Shown: piece after piece, positions 1 to 5,192 of the stretch
Layout of the letters: every line of letters starts with the position of its first letter
Position numbering within the stretch: the stretch's first letter is position 1
Source of the DNA: an uncultured Erysipelotrichaceae bacterium
Lineage (GTDB): Bacteria > Bacillota_I > Bacilli_A > RF39 > UBA660
Length of the DNA stretch: 5,279 nucleotides
NCBI GenBank assembly: GCA_902797105.1
Contig: CADBRL010000105.1
Coordinates: 1-5,279 of the forward strand
Direction of reading: 5' to 3'
Position numbers and translations under genes: made by a program
Notes under the pieces: generated by a model
The model's input: only the letters and a program-made list of their open reading frames with translations
Told to the model about the DNA's origin: nothing
Databases searched by the model: none

Positions 1-507
1 ACTAATCCCACTTGATAAGCCATCTAAACCATCAATTAAATTAATAGCATTTGTAATTGCAACTATAAAGAATATTGCAAGTATATTATTTATAAACATT
101 GGAAAATGAAATGATAAACCTAAAATTGTTAGTTCAGAAAAACCAAGCTTACCATACACTACCACTATTGATGCAGCTATAGTTTGTACTAAAAATTTAT
201 ATTTTGCTGGAACAGAGTTTATATCATCAAAAATACCAACAATTATAAGCAAAAAACTTCCAATAAGAATAGATATCATCTGAGTACTTATTTGTCCATA
301 TAAAATATAGCCAAATAAGAAAGCAATATAAATTGCAAGTCCCCCTAATCTTGGCATTGGAACTTTATGCACCTTTCTAGCATTTGGTACATCCATCGCC
401 CCAACATGTTCAGCAATCTTTTTTACTATTGGTACTAAAAGTACACTAACTAAAAATGTTACAAAAACAATTAAAAATACATTATGATTATTTACAACTA
501 AATTCAT
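1..507 (-). CDS. tagO: Polyprenyl-phosphate N-acetylhexosamine-1-phosphate transferase, TagO/WecA type (N-terminal half, cut by window edge)
   Basis: Family role: an integral membrane enzyme of the MraY/WecA superfamily that moves a GlcNAc-1-phosphate type group from a UDP-sugar to undecaprenyl phosphate at the inner face of the membrane, the first step of teichoic acid or surface polysaccharide synthesis. Seen: 169 residues starting at ATG 507, behind an AAGGGAAG ribosome binding site. There is a hydrophobic N-terminal helix (about 8-28), the cytoplasmic RKVH (44-47) and PMPRLGG (50-56) motifs, the aspartate pair in GIFDDINSVPAKYK (DD 94-95), and the family block NAINLIDGLDGLSSG (153-167). 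Several further hydrophobic helices lie between these. Family members run about 320-350 residues, so roughly half is present. It is separated from the operon upstream by a terminator, so it is probably a chromosomal housekeeping gene bordering the island. The family is secure; tagO versus wecA is a naming choice. Confidence 0.93.
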   Translation of the reverse strand, partial: MNLVVNNHNVFLIVFVTFLVSVLLVPIVKKIAEHVGAMDVPNARKVHKVPMPRLGGLAIYIAFLFGYILYGQISTQMISILIGSFLLIIVGIFDDINSVPAKYKFLVQTIAASIVVVYGKLGFSELTILGLSFHFPMFINNILAIFFIVAITNAINLIDGLDGLSSGIS

Positions 508-529
508 ACTATCTTCCCTTCGTACTATT

Positions 530-535
530 ATTATA
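530..535 (-). promoter_or_regulatory. Possible -10 element for the tagO/wecA-like gene
   Basis: The minus strand reads TATAAT here, 22 bases before the ATG at 507 and just after the upstream terminator, where a separate promoter would be needed. No good -35 box lies 16-18 bases upstream; the sequence there is only T-rich. TTGTCA at 566-571 is 30 bases away. Treat it as a weak candidate. Confidence 0.3.
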
Positions 536-548
536 AACTAATTTTAAA

Positions 549-588
549 GAAAATAAAAGTTATATTGACAAATTGTTGTCAATATAAC
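549..588 (-). terminator. Intrinsic terminator of the three-gene operon
   Basis: Positions 559-571 and 576-588 form a perfect 13-bp inverted repeat (GTTATATTGACAA on the minus strand) around a 4-base loop. On the minus strand the hairpin is followed by TTTTATTTTC. It lies about 45 bases after the stop of the KAP NTPase gene and insulates the tagO/wecA-like gene from read-through. The plus-strand side is also T-containing (CATTTTTATG), but no plus-strand gene ends here. Confidence 0.85.
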
Positions 589-632
589 CATTTTTATGTA
601 CATATTATAAAAATTGATAATGTTTATGGGGA

Positions 633-1661
633 CTAAAATTGTATGTCTTGTAGATCCTTTATTAATAAATCTATTGCTTGTTTTCGCATTTTATCTTCAA
701 TAGTTATTTTATTTAATTTATTTATTAAATCGATAACTATTCTCTTGTCTGATGCATATATTTCAGCTTTCTTTCCTTTGTAAATTCTTTGTATTATATA
801 CCGAAAATTATATATATCTTCTATTTGATCTCCTTGTAACTTTTGAACAAGTAAGTTAAATTTTATAAAAGATAAAAAAGACTCGTTTTCTCTAAAAAAA
901 ATCTCGTTCCTATAACAATATTCTTTTAATTCTTCTCCGCTATTAGTTTTTGCCATAATATTATCTATTTCTTCTATCATTTGTGTTACTTTAGACTTTT
1001 GAAACGCTTTTTTTAACCTTTCAAAATATTCAGTGTACTTTTTAGATTGTTTCTCATCAGAAACTTCATATGCATATATATCATGTAATTCCCCTTTTAT
1101 TTTTCCACTTTTGATGTTGTTTTCCATAACTTGTACAGTTTCACGAATTTCACTAATTGCTACCTCCCAAACTTCAATACAAGATAATTTAATCAACATT
1201 TGTGAGTAGTAGTTTATGCTATAACGATTTTTTTCTAATTTTTCTGCAATGTTTTTAATACTTTCTTTAAGTTCATTTTCGGTATGAATCCAGTATCTTT
1301 CAATCACCTTTAAATCATTGTCAGTTTCGAAAACGTTAATGTTACTCAAATAATCTTCAATTACTTTTATTATGTATTCTTCGTTAAAATAAGAATTCAT
1401 AATAAAATCATCAACAAATCTAAAACCTTTTATATAATCAGTATAATTGCTATGCTCTTCATTAGATAAACATATTTCTCCAAACTCTTGTCGTTCTTTC
1501 CATGGATATCTATTTACTCCTTTTTTTACATGTATTGATTTTATTACAAGATATTCAAACAACTCAGATAATACCTTTTTCTTATTTTCTTCATCATCTT
1601 TAAAATCAATATGTAAAATTGTTTCTCCTAATCTATTGAAAGATTCAAAAATAAATTGCAA
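633..1661 (-). CDS. KAP NTPase, C-terminal helical part in the second frame
   Basis: This is the downstream part of the interrupted KAP gene. As an independent gene it would need a TTG start at 1661, but no Shine-Dalgarno sequence precedes it and the frame is open another 68 bases or so up to the A7 run, so I read it as a continuation. The protein is mostly charged, alpha-helical sequence rich in Lys, Glu and Ile, such as ENELKESIKNIAEKLEKNR near 127-145. It has no recognisable enzymatic motif and no membrane segment. In KAP NTPases the variable C-terminal region probably gives partner or target specificity; that is inference here. It ends at TAG 633, 45 bases before the operon terminator. 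The frame has stayed open for over 340 codons in an AT-rich background, which argues that the frameshift is recent, reversible or artefactual. Confidence 0.75.
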   Translation of the reverse strand: MQFIFESFNRLGETILHIDFKDDEENKKKVLSELFEYLVIKSIHVKKGVNRYPWKERQEFGEICLSNEEHSNYTDYIKGFRFVDDFIMNSYFNEEYIIKVIEDYLSNINVFETDNDLKVIERYWIHTENELKESIKNIAEKLEKNRYSINYYSQMLIKLSCIEVWEVAISEIRETVQVMENNIKSGKIKGELHDIYAYEVSDEKQSKKYTEYFERLKKAFQKSKVTQMIEEIDNIMAKTNSGEELKEYCYRNEIFFRENESFLSFIKFNLLVQKLQGDQIEDIYNFRYIIQRIYKGKKAEIYASDKRIVIDLINKLNKITIEDKMRKQAIDLLIKDLQDIQF

Positions 1662-1726
1662 AGTTCTTATATTATTATGTTCAAGCTCACTCAGTTTCTC
1701 AATAAGCCATTCTTTTTTATTATCAA

Positions 1727-2521
1727 CTATTTTTTTAAATCTCTATTTTCAATCATTTTGTTACTAAAATCAGTTATTATGGATTTTATATCATTTTTAA
1801 CTCTAAGAGTTTTAAAAATAGTTTTTTCCTTTATAGATTTATATTTTTCATCGTCATCAAAAATTTCTTCTTTAGTTAATTTCATTTGTTCTTTATAATC
1901 CATATTTTCTTTGGATTTACTTTCTAACAATTTTAATGCTACTAAATATTTCTGTTCTATATTTTTAAATGCAAAATTTTTATTAATTTTATCTTCATCT
2001 GCAATTATTATTACTTTAGCATCATAATTCTCTACCAAATCGTTAATAAAACCTAAAATTTCAGTTATTTCTATTTTACATCTTTCTAAATCATCAAAAA
2101 AAATAACTATATTTTTAATCTCAACCATCTTATTTAGTAACTCAGCATAACCATTTTTTATTACTTTCCCAGTTCCTTTTATTATAATTTCGCTACCCAA
2201 AGCAGCCAAATTAACTATCGGTGAGGCTTTTTTTAAAACATTATCACTACCTAATTCTATAAATATTTTATTTTTAATTTCTGCAATATCATTTATCCCA
2301 TTCAAAGTTACATAAATAGGCTTTTTATTATTTTTATTATTTTCTTTAAATTTTTCATCTAACTCTGGTAAATAAAGTTTTTTTAACATATAAGTTTTAC
2401 CACAACCCCATTCTCCTGAAACCATCACTGCATATTTTGATGTTGGTGATGCAATATAATAATCCAATTCGTTCTTTAATTCGTCATAGCCTAACATCTT
2501 ATTATTGTTAATTTTTTTCAT
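1727..2521 (-). CDS. KAP NTPase, N-terminal ATPase part (264 residues)
   Basis: This is the translatable first part of the interrupted KAP gene. Walker A is GEWGCGKT at 36-43. Walker B is IVIFFDDLERC at 138-148, with the double aspartate (143-144) and the R-C ending typical of KAP proteins. A sensor-1-like strand VIIIADEDKI follows at 170-179, and an EKTIFKTL block at 232-239 matches the position of the EK.I.KTL motif of the family. Residues 105-125 (small and hydrophobic, GSEIIIKGTGKV) are weaker than the paired membrane helices inserted in many KAP proteins, so membrane anchoring is doubtful. The start has GGAG 9 bases upstream, inside the TOPRIM gene, and the two genes overlap by 14 bases, indicating translational coupling. 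Ending at 264, the product lacks the sensor-2-like segment and the helical C-terminal part, so it may bind ATP but is probably incomplete. Confidence 0.85.
   Translation of the reverse strand: MKKINNNKMLGYDELKNELDYYIASPTSKYAVMVSGEWGCGKTYMLKKLYLPELDEKFKENNKNNKKPIYVTLNGINDIAEIKNKIFIELGSDNVLKKASPIVNLAALGSEIIIKGTGKVIKNGYAELLNKMVEIKNIVIFFDDLERCKIEITEILGFINDLVENYDAKVIIIADEDKINKNFAFKNIEQKYLVALKLLESKSKENMDYKEQMKLTKEEIFDDDEKYKSIKEKTIFKTLRVKNDIKSIITDFSNKMIENRDLKK
1730..1736 (-). other. A7 slippery run at the KAP frameshift
   Basis: On the minus strand the first frame reads GAT TTA AAA AAA TAG. Slipping back one base on A AAA AAA gives TTA AAA AAA ATA GTT and enters the second frame. The heptamer A AAA AAA fits the X XXY YYZ form of -1 slippery sites. 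I see no convincing stimulatory stem-loop or upstream Shine-Dalgarno-like spacer around it, so programmed frameshifting is possible but not shown. Confidence 0.6.
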
Positions 2522-3122
2522 ACTCTTTTACTCCAATCAACTCATCAATTAAAGGTCCAAACATTTCTTTTTTCTTTTTTAATATATAATCAATATCTAA
2601 ATGTTTTATAAATCCTTCACATTTATATCCTTTTTGATAAATTCTATTTCCTTTTAAAAATATTTTTTTCATCTTTTCAACGCCATTTATTCCAGTTATA
2701 TTTTTTATCGGACTAATATTTAAATATCTGCATATTCCTTGCATATCTAATAAAAATATATCTTCAATGCATTTTTCAGCTTTAATATGGCTCACTTTTT
2801 TTACACCGCAATTTAGAAGTTCCCTTTCAACTTTTTGCCAATTCACAACTGGTTTTTGGCAATCTTCAAATACATCCGTATCATAACAAAGAAATATCGT
2901 TATATCATAATCACTATACTTAGGTAATATATCAAAACGAAATTTATTTATTAACTTCTTATCAAACTTAGAAATTCCTTTTAAAGTTTTTTTGATAATT
3001 TTGTCAACATTAAACTTTTTTATATTTTTATTTTTCTTTATCTTTTCAATAAGCAAATCATAAAATTCTATTTCTGTTTCTCCCTCAGTAAATATTATTA
3101 CACATTTTTTCTTCTTTGCCAT
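2508..3122 (-). CDS. Small single-domain TOPRIM/RloB-like protein, putative nuclease effector
   Basis: The protein has 204 residues. A basic start (KKKK, 3-6) leads into a beta strand and the motif IIFTEGETEIEFY (9-21), with the E13-G14 pair that opens TOPRIM domains, followed by E15 and E17. The second motif is IFLCYDTDVF (76-85), giving D81-x-D83, the metal-binding aspartates of TOPRIM folds. Acidic residues in KAEKCIEDIFLLD (E116, E120, D121) may supply the remaining ligands, as the P-C-F-E region does in RloB. No ATPase domain is fused, unlike OLD or GajA nucleases, where the TOPRIM sits behind the ATPase. Here the ATPase is the neighbouring upstream gene, ending 2 bases before this ATG. 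GGAG (3128-3131) lies 5 bases before the start, inside that gene's end. By analogy with AriB of PARIS or the TOPRIM partner of AbiL/RloAB-type pairs, it is probably a DNA- or RNA-cutting effector controlled by the ATPase. The fold is fairly sure; substrate and subfamily are not. Confidence 0.75.
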   Translation of the reverse strand: MAKKKKCVIIFTEGETEIEFYDLLIEKIKKNKNIKKFNVDKIIKKTLKGISKFDKKLINKFRFDILPKYSDYDITIFLCYDTDVFEDCQKPVVNWQKVERELLNCGVKKVSHIKAEKCIEDIFLLDMQGICRYLNISPIKNITGINGVEKMKKIFLKGNRIYQKGYKCEGFIKHLDIDYILKKKKEMFGPLIDELIGVKEYEKN

Positions 3123-3124
3123 AT

Positions 3125-4393
3125 TTACTCCGTATATTTAGTGATAGTTTCTAAATCTTCTTCATCACCACTCATTAAATCAAATAAATAATCACCTACT
3201 AACATATCATAGTTGTTTGCATCATTAATTAATTTGTTAACAGATTTTCCTTTAATTCTCGAAAAACTAGCTAGACCAGAATCATTAGGCAATCCAATAT
3301 AAATATCTTTAGGACTGATATAATTCACTAAATAAGGTGAATGACTTGTTATAATTATTTTAGTTTTTTTAGAAAACGCTTTAAGAGCCATTAAATACCT
3401 TTGTAGTACTTTCGGATTTAATGAATTTTCTGGTTCTTCAATACCAACTAAAGAACATCCATTTATATCCGCTAATACTAAAATAGTAAAGATTAAAAGA
3501 GCTCTTTTTACACCATCTGACATATTAGAAAAATCAATTGGTGTAGATAGGTTCTTATCTTTAGTTATAAGGATATAAAAATTATCAGACAATGCATAGT
3601 TTTCACTTTCATTAACAATTTTCTTTAAGTTGGGGTTATATTCATAACAACTAATATCTTCAATATATGGAAAAATATCCTTCATTGTGTTTACAATTAA
3701 TTTATATTTATCAGGAAAATCAATTTTAATTTTGCACAAGCTTTTTGGAACATTTATCTCACCAATTAATCCGTATGCCGAAGAATTTTTATTAGTTTGT
3801 ATATTATAAGAATCATTTGTACTAAAATGTCTATCTACATAAACAGAAACATTATTTATATTTTTTATCAAATCATGATAATAAATACTGTCAAAAGCTA
3901 ACAACTTATTAATAATTAACTCATTATTATAAATATTGATTTTTCGATCACATGCCCCAGTTTTTGAAGGTTTATAATATCCGTTTTCATTTTTACGTGT
4001 AATAAAACTTGTATATTTTTGACTTCCACTTTCTTTAATCCTTAAATATTCATTTACTATTTTTCCTTTTTTATCTTCATTTTTTTGCCATGCAAATGCA
4101 TATCCATATAGAACATTACAATCTACTTTACCAATTTTAGTTGATAATTCCAATTCAAATACAAAGTTTTCATCTAATATTTCACTATTAAATGGTCTAT
4201 GTGGATTATAATTCATAATTGCAGTTTTAATATCATTAGATGCATGAATAAAATCTATACCAAAAATAATGCCATTTAAAAAATTAGATTTACCATAACT
4301 ATTAATTGACAAAAGACTTGTTATATCTCCGAGTTCTACGGATGTTTCTTTTATATTTCTAAAACCACCAATTTTAATTCTTTCTAACTTCAT
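3125..4393 (-). CDS. AAA15/OLD-type ABC-like ATPase (AriA/RloA-like)
   Basis: I chose the ATG at 4393 (422 residues): AGGAG (4402-4406) lies 8 bases upstream and the protein then opens with MKLERIKIGGFRNI, the usual first strand of SMC/RecF-like ATPases. A longer frame reaching 4465 would start inside the -35 box. Walker A is SINSYGKSN (29-37), with Ser for the first Gly but the NxYGKSN core typical of this class. The ABC signature is MSDGVKRAL (291-299), Walker B is CSLVGIEEPENSLNP (313-327) with catalytic E319/E320, and the switch histidine is in TSHSPYLV (349-356, H351). The middle (about 60-280) is the family's variable insert. There is no TOPRIM domain after the H-loop; that activity is encoded by the next gene. 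Stand-alone AAA15 ATPases next to small TOPRIM proteins act in PARIS and related defence pairs as sensors or scaffolds that hold and release the nuclease. The role here is inferred from that context. Confidence 0.88.
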   Translation of the reverse strand: MKLERIKIGGFRNIKETSVELGDITSLLSINSYGKSNFLNGIIFGIDFIHASNDIKTAIMNYNPHRPFNSEILDENFVFELELSTKIGKVDCNVLYGYAFAWQKNEDKKGKIVNEYLRIKESGSQKYTSFITRKNENGYYKPSKTGACDRKINIYNNELIINKLLAFDSIYYHDLIKNINNVSVYVDRHFSTNDSYNIQTNKNSSAYGLIGEINVPKSLCKIKIDFPDKYKLIVNTMKDIFPYIEDISCYEYNPNLKKIVNESENYALSDNFYILITKDKNLSTPIDFSNMSDGVKRALLIFTILVLADINGCSLVGIEEPENSLNPKVLQRYLMALKAFSKKTKIIITSHSPYLVNYISPKDIYIGLPNDSGLASFSRIKGKSVNKLINDANNYDMLVGDYLFDLMSGDEEDLETITKYTE

Positions 4394-4401
4394 TTTGTTT
4401 T

Positions 4402-4406
4402 CTCCT
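4402..4406 (-). promoter_or_regulatory. Ribosome binding site that sets the ATPase start
   Basis: The minus strand reads AAAGGAGAAAACAAA before ATG 4393, a strong Shine-Dalgarno match with 8-base spacing. It decides for the 422-residue product: the longer in-frame starts at 4432 and 4465 have no such site and fall at or upstream of the likely transcription start. Confidence 0.85.
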
Positions 4407-4410
4407 TTAA

Positions 4411-4439
4411 AATTAATAATAAACAATTTCATATTAATT
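4411..4439 (-). repeat. 8-bp inverted repeat across the -10 box and early leader
   Basis: AATTAATA (4432-4439) and its reverse complement TATTAATT (4411-4418) flank a 13-base spacer, placing one arm over the -10 box and the other in the leader. Its position would suit a repressor operator, but both arms are pure A/T in an AT-rich region, so chance is a serious alternative. Confidence 0.25.
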
Positions 4440-4465
4440 ATACCTTTCTTTATAAAAATAATCAA
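4437..4465 (-). promoter_or_regulatory. Sigma-A promoter of the ATPase-TOPRIM-KAP operon
   Basis: The minus strand has TTGATT (4460-4465), exactly 17 bases, then TATAAT (4437-4442). The -10 box is perfect and the -35 box has four of six consensus bases. Upstream of the -35 (about 4467-4495) lie runs of A and T that resemble an UP element. Transcription would start near 4430, leaving a leader of about 37 bases before ATG 4393. No other good promoter is seen between here and 633. Confidence 0.8.
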
Positions 4466-4530
4466 CGCTTTTTTTATTATTTTTATAATTTTAACTTAAT
4501 TATATATATTTTTAGCAAAAATATTCAATA

Positions 4531-4673
4531 AAACATCAAATATTATTTAAAAGTTTAATATAAGCATCAATAAAAAGAACAATAACAAGTATAGTATTTA
4601 AAAAGCAAAAAACTACTTAATCAAAAAGTAGTTTTAATGATATTGTTATACTTTCGTATGAATTTTGATGTTT
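4531..4673. repeat. 10-bp inverted repeat enclosing the intergenic terminator
   Basis: AAACATCAAA at 4531-4540 is matched exactly by its reverse complement at 4664-4673. Inside it lie a 7-bp pair (AAGTATA 4587-4593 with TATACTT 4647-4653) and the terminator stem (4609-4618 with 4626-4635), so the arms nest in order. Nothing in this 297-base gap is convincingly coding. The nesting could reflect a structured transcript end or the remains of a small palindromic element; AT richness makes the short middle pair weak. Confidence 0.4.
4605..4635 (-). terminator. Intrinsic terminator after the membrane protein gene
   Basis: A 10-bp stem, AAAACTACTT (4609-4618) with AAGTAGTTTT (4626-4635), encloses a 7-base loop. 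Read on the minus strand, the stem end merges into TTTTTTGCTTTTT. It lies about 55 bases after the stop at 4691 and separates the membrane protein transcript from the operon promoter at 4437-4465. The stem is low in GC but symmetric and well placed. Confidence 0.7.
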
Positions 4674-4690
4674 AGCTAATAATAATATAG

Positions 4691-4978
4691 TTATTTAATA
4701 TTTTCTTTTAATTTGTCAATCAATAAATTATAATTTATTAGCATGTTACTTTTATCGGATTCTATAAAGTTATTTAGAAGTTTCAGAGTTTCATCATTAA
4801 AAAGCAATTTCACTTTTAAAGATTCAAAAATTAGCATATTTTTTATCAATTCACTTTGTTCATTATAAAAGCTACTAGATAAATCTATCAACTTTAGTGA
4901 AACATTAATTCTAGTTTGATATAAATATATTTTTTTTTGCATTTTTTTGTTCAAGCCATTTTGAATAATAACCTCCAA
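4691..4978 (-). CDS. Small membrane protein, cytosolic tail in the second frame
   Basis: The formal start would be TTG 4978, within the upstream gene and without a clear ribosome binding site, so a separate gene is unlikely. Its first 16 residues are the out-of-frame reading of the second helix end. After the A9 run the 79 residues are amphipathic and helical: about YLYQTRINVSLKLIDL, then SELIKNMLIFESLKVKLLF, and a final helix LLIDKLKENIK before TAA 4691. No motif is recognised. Confidence 0.5.
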   Translation of the reverse strand: MEVIIQNGLNKKMQKKIYLYQTRINVSLKLIDLSSSFYNEQSELIKNMLIFESLKVKLLFNDETLKLLNNFIESDKSNMLINYNLLIDKLKENIK

Positions 4979-5162
4979 TAAATATGGTTAAAATTAAAGT
5001 TATGAGAGCTTGCACAACAGTATTATTTGAAAAATCCTTTTCAGATAATTTTATAATTAAATCATAAATAAGCCAACCTACGAATGCAAGTAACGCTATA
5101 AAAATAATTATAACGACACATGAATAAATCCAATATCCTTTTTGTTGTACATTATCTTTCAT
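4911..5162 (-). CDS. Small membrane protein, first frame (83 residues)
   Basis: The start is ATG 5162, the first ATG after an in-frame TAA directly upstream; its ribosome binding site is weak (GGGATGA). The sequence shows a short cytosolic end, a long hydrophobic helix at about 11-37 (including VVIIIFIALLAFVGW), a polar turn at about 38-48 (KLSEKDFSNN), and a second helix at about 49-66 ending in FIGGYYSKW. A charged stretch EQKNAKK (71-77) then begins the tail. After the A9 run it reads only six more codons (N-I-F-I-S-N) before TAG at 4911, so as it stands the tail is lost. An independent two-helix peptide such as a holin-like protein is possible but less likely given the neighbouring frame. 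Confidence 0.6.
   Translation of the reverse strand: MKDNVQQKGYWIYSCVVIIIFIALLAFVGWLIYDLIIKLSEKDFSNNTVVQALITLILTIFIGGYYSKWLEQKNAKKNIFISN
4930..4938 (-). other. A9 run at the membrane protein frameshift
   Basis: On the minus strand GC is followed by nine A's and then TATATTTATATC. Nine A's leave the first frame to stop at 4911; eight or eleven would continue into the tail frame. Runs of nine A's are known sites of RNA polymerase slippage and replication slippage, and are also error-prone in sequencing. Confidence 0.6.
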
Positions 5163-5185
5163 TTATATTTCATCCCACTATTCAT
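5159..5185 (-). CDS. Possible 8-codon leader ORF overlapping the membrane protein start
   Basis: After AGGAAAG on the minus strand, ATG 5185 opens an 8-residue frame (MNSGMKYK) whose TGA overlaps the next gene's start in an ATGA arrangement. This could couple translation from the upstream gene into the weakly initiated membrane protein gene. It is very short and may be chance. Confidence 0.2.
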   Translation of the reverse strand: MNSGMKYK

Positions 5186-5192
5186 TACTTTC

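Larger units (their letters stand above)
633..2521 (-). pseudogene. KAP-family P-loop NTPase, whole gene interrupted by a -1 frameshift at an A7 run
   Basis: Two minus-strand frames form one gene. Frame one runs from ATG 2521 to TAG 1727; the second is open from just upstream of the A7 run (1730-1736) to TAG 633. One extra A, or a -1 ribosomal slip on A AAA AAA, joins them into 629 residues, a usual size for KAP NTPases. The join reads D-L-K-K-I-V-D-N-K-K-E-W and then NNIRTLQF, the Asn-Arg-Thr sensor-2-like block that KAP proteins carry after the ATPase core. That block lies between the two separately called frames, strong evidence for a single ancestral protein. The previous stop in the second frame (TAG) is only a few bases before the A run, so the shift must occur in or beside it. 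KAP NTPases include phage exclusion protein PifA and QatA. Whether full-length protein is made is unknown: programmed or slippage expression, phase-off state, decay and sequencing error all remain possible. Confidence 0.85.
4691..5162 (-). pseudogene. Two-helix membrane protein of unknown function, interrupted at an A9 run
   Basis: Two overlapping minus-strand frames, 5162 to 4911 and a second one ending at 4691, appear to be one gene. If the A9 run (4930-4938) had eight A's, the frames would join through N-A-K-K-I-Y-L-Y-Q-T-R into 156 residues. Both frames are open together only between 4911 and 4988, and the A9 run is within that window. The joined protein would have two N-terminal membrane helices and a cytosolic tail of about 85 residues. 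I do not recognise the family. Placed immediately upstream of a likely defence operon but behind its own terminator, it may be another accessory or defence gene; a membrane effector is a guess. A9 is long enough that polymerase slippage could yield some full-length product. Confidence 0.65.

Noticed and set aside
565..582. TTGACA sequences (565-570 plus strand, 577-582 minus strand) as -35 boxes
   Set aside because: Both are parts of the arms of the terminator hairpin, and no -10 box lies 16-18 bases downstream on either strand.
633..1661. The C-terminal KAP part as an independent gene starting with TTG 1661
   Set aside because: There is no ribosome binding site, the frame continues upstream to the A7 run, and the KAP sensor-2-like block lies across the proposed start.
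1447..1898. Two plus-strand open frames (1447-1767 and 1656-1898) opposite the KAP gene
   Set aside because: They lie antisense to coding sequence with clear motifs, have Ser/Phe/Leu-rich composition expected of the reverse of Lys/Glu/Asn-rich genes, and lack ribosome binding sites.
4394..4465. N-terminal extension of the ATPase to 4432 or 4465
   Set aside because: The 4465 start is inside the -35 box and 4432 is at the expected transcription start; the strong ribosome binding site at 4402-4406 serves ATG 4393, where family similarity begins.
4470..4690. Retron-like or type III antitoxin RNA in the intergenic gap
   Set aside because: There is no reverse transcriptase or ToxN-like gene in the window and no tandem repeat array; the only firm structure is a terminator with flanking inverted arms.
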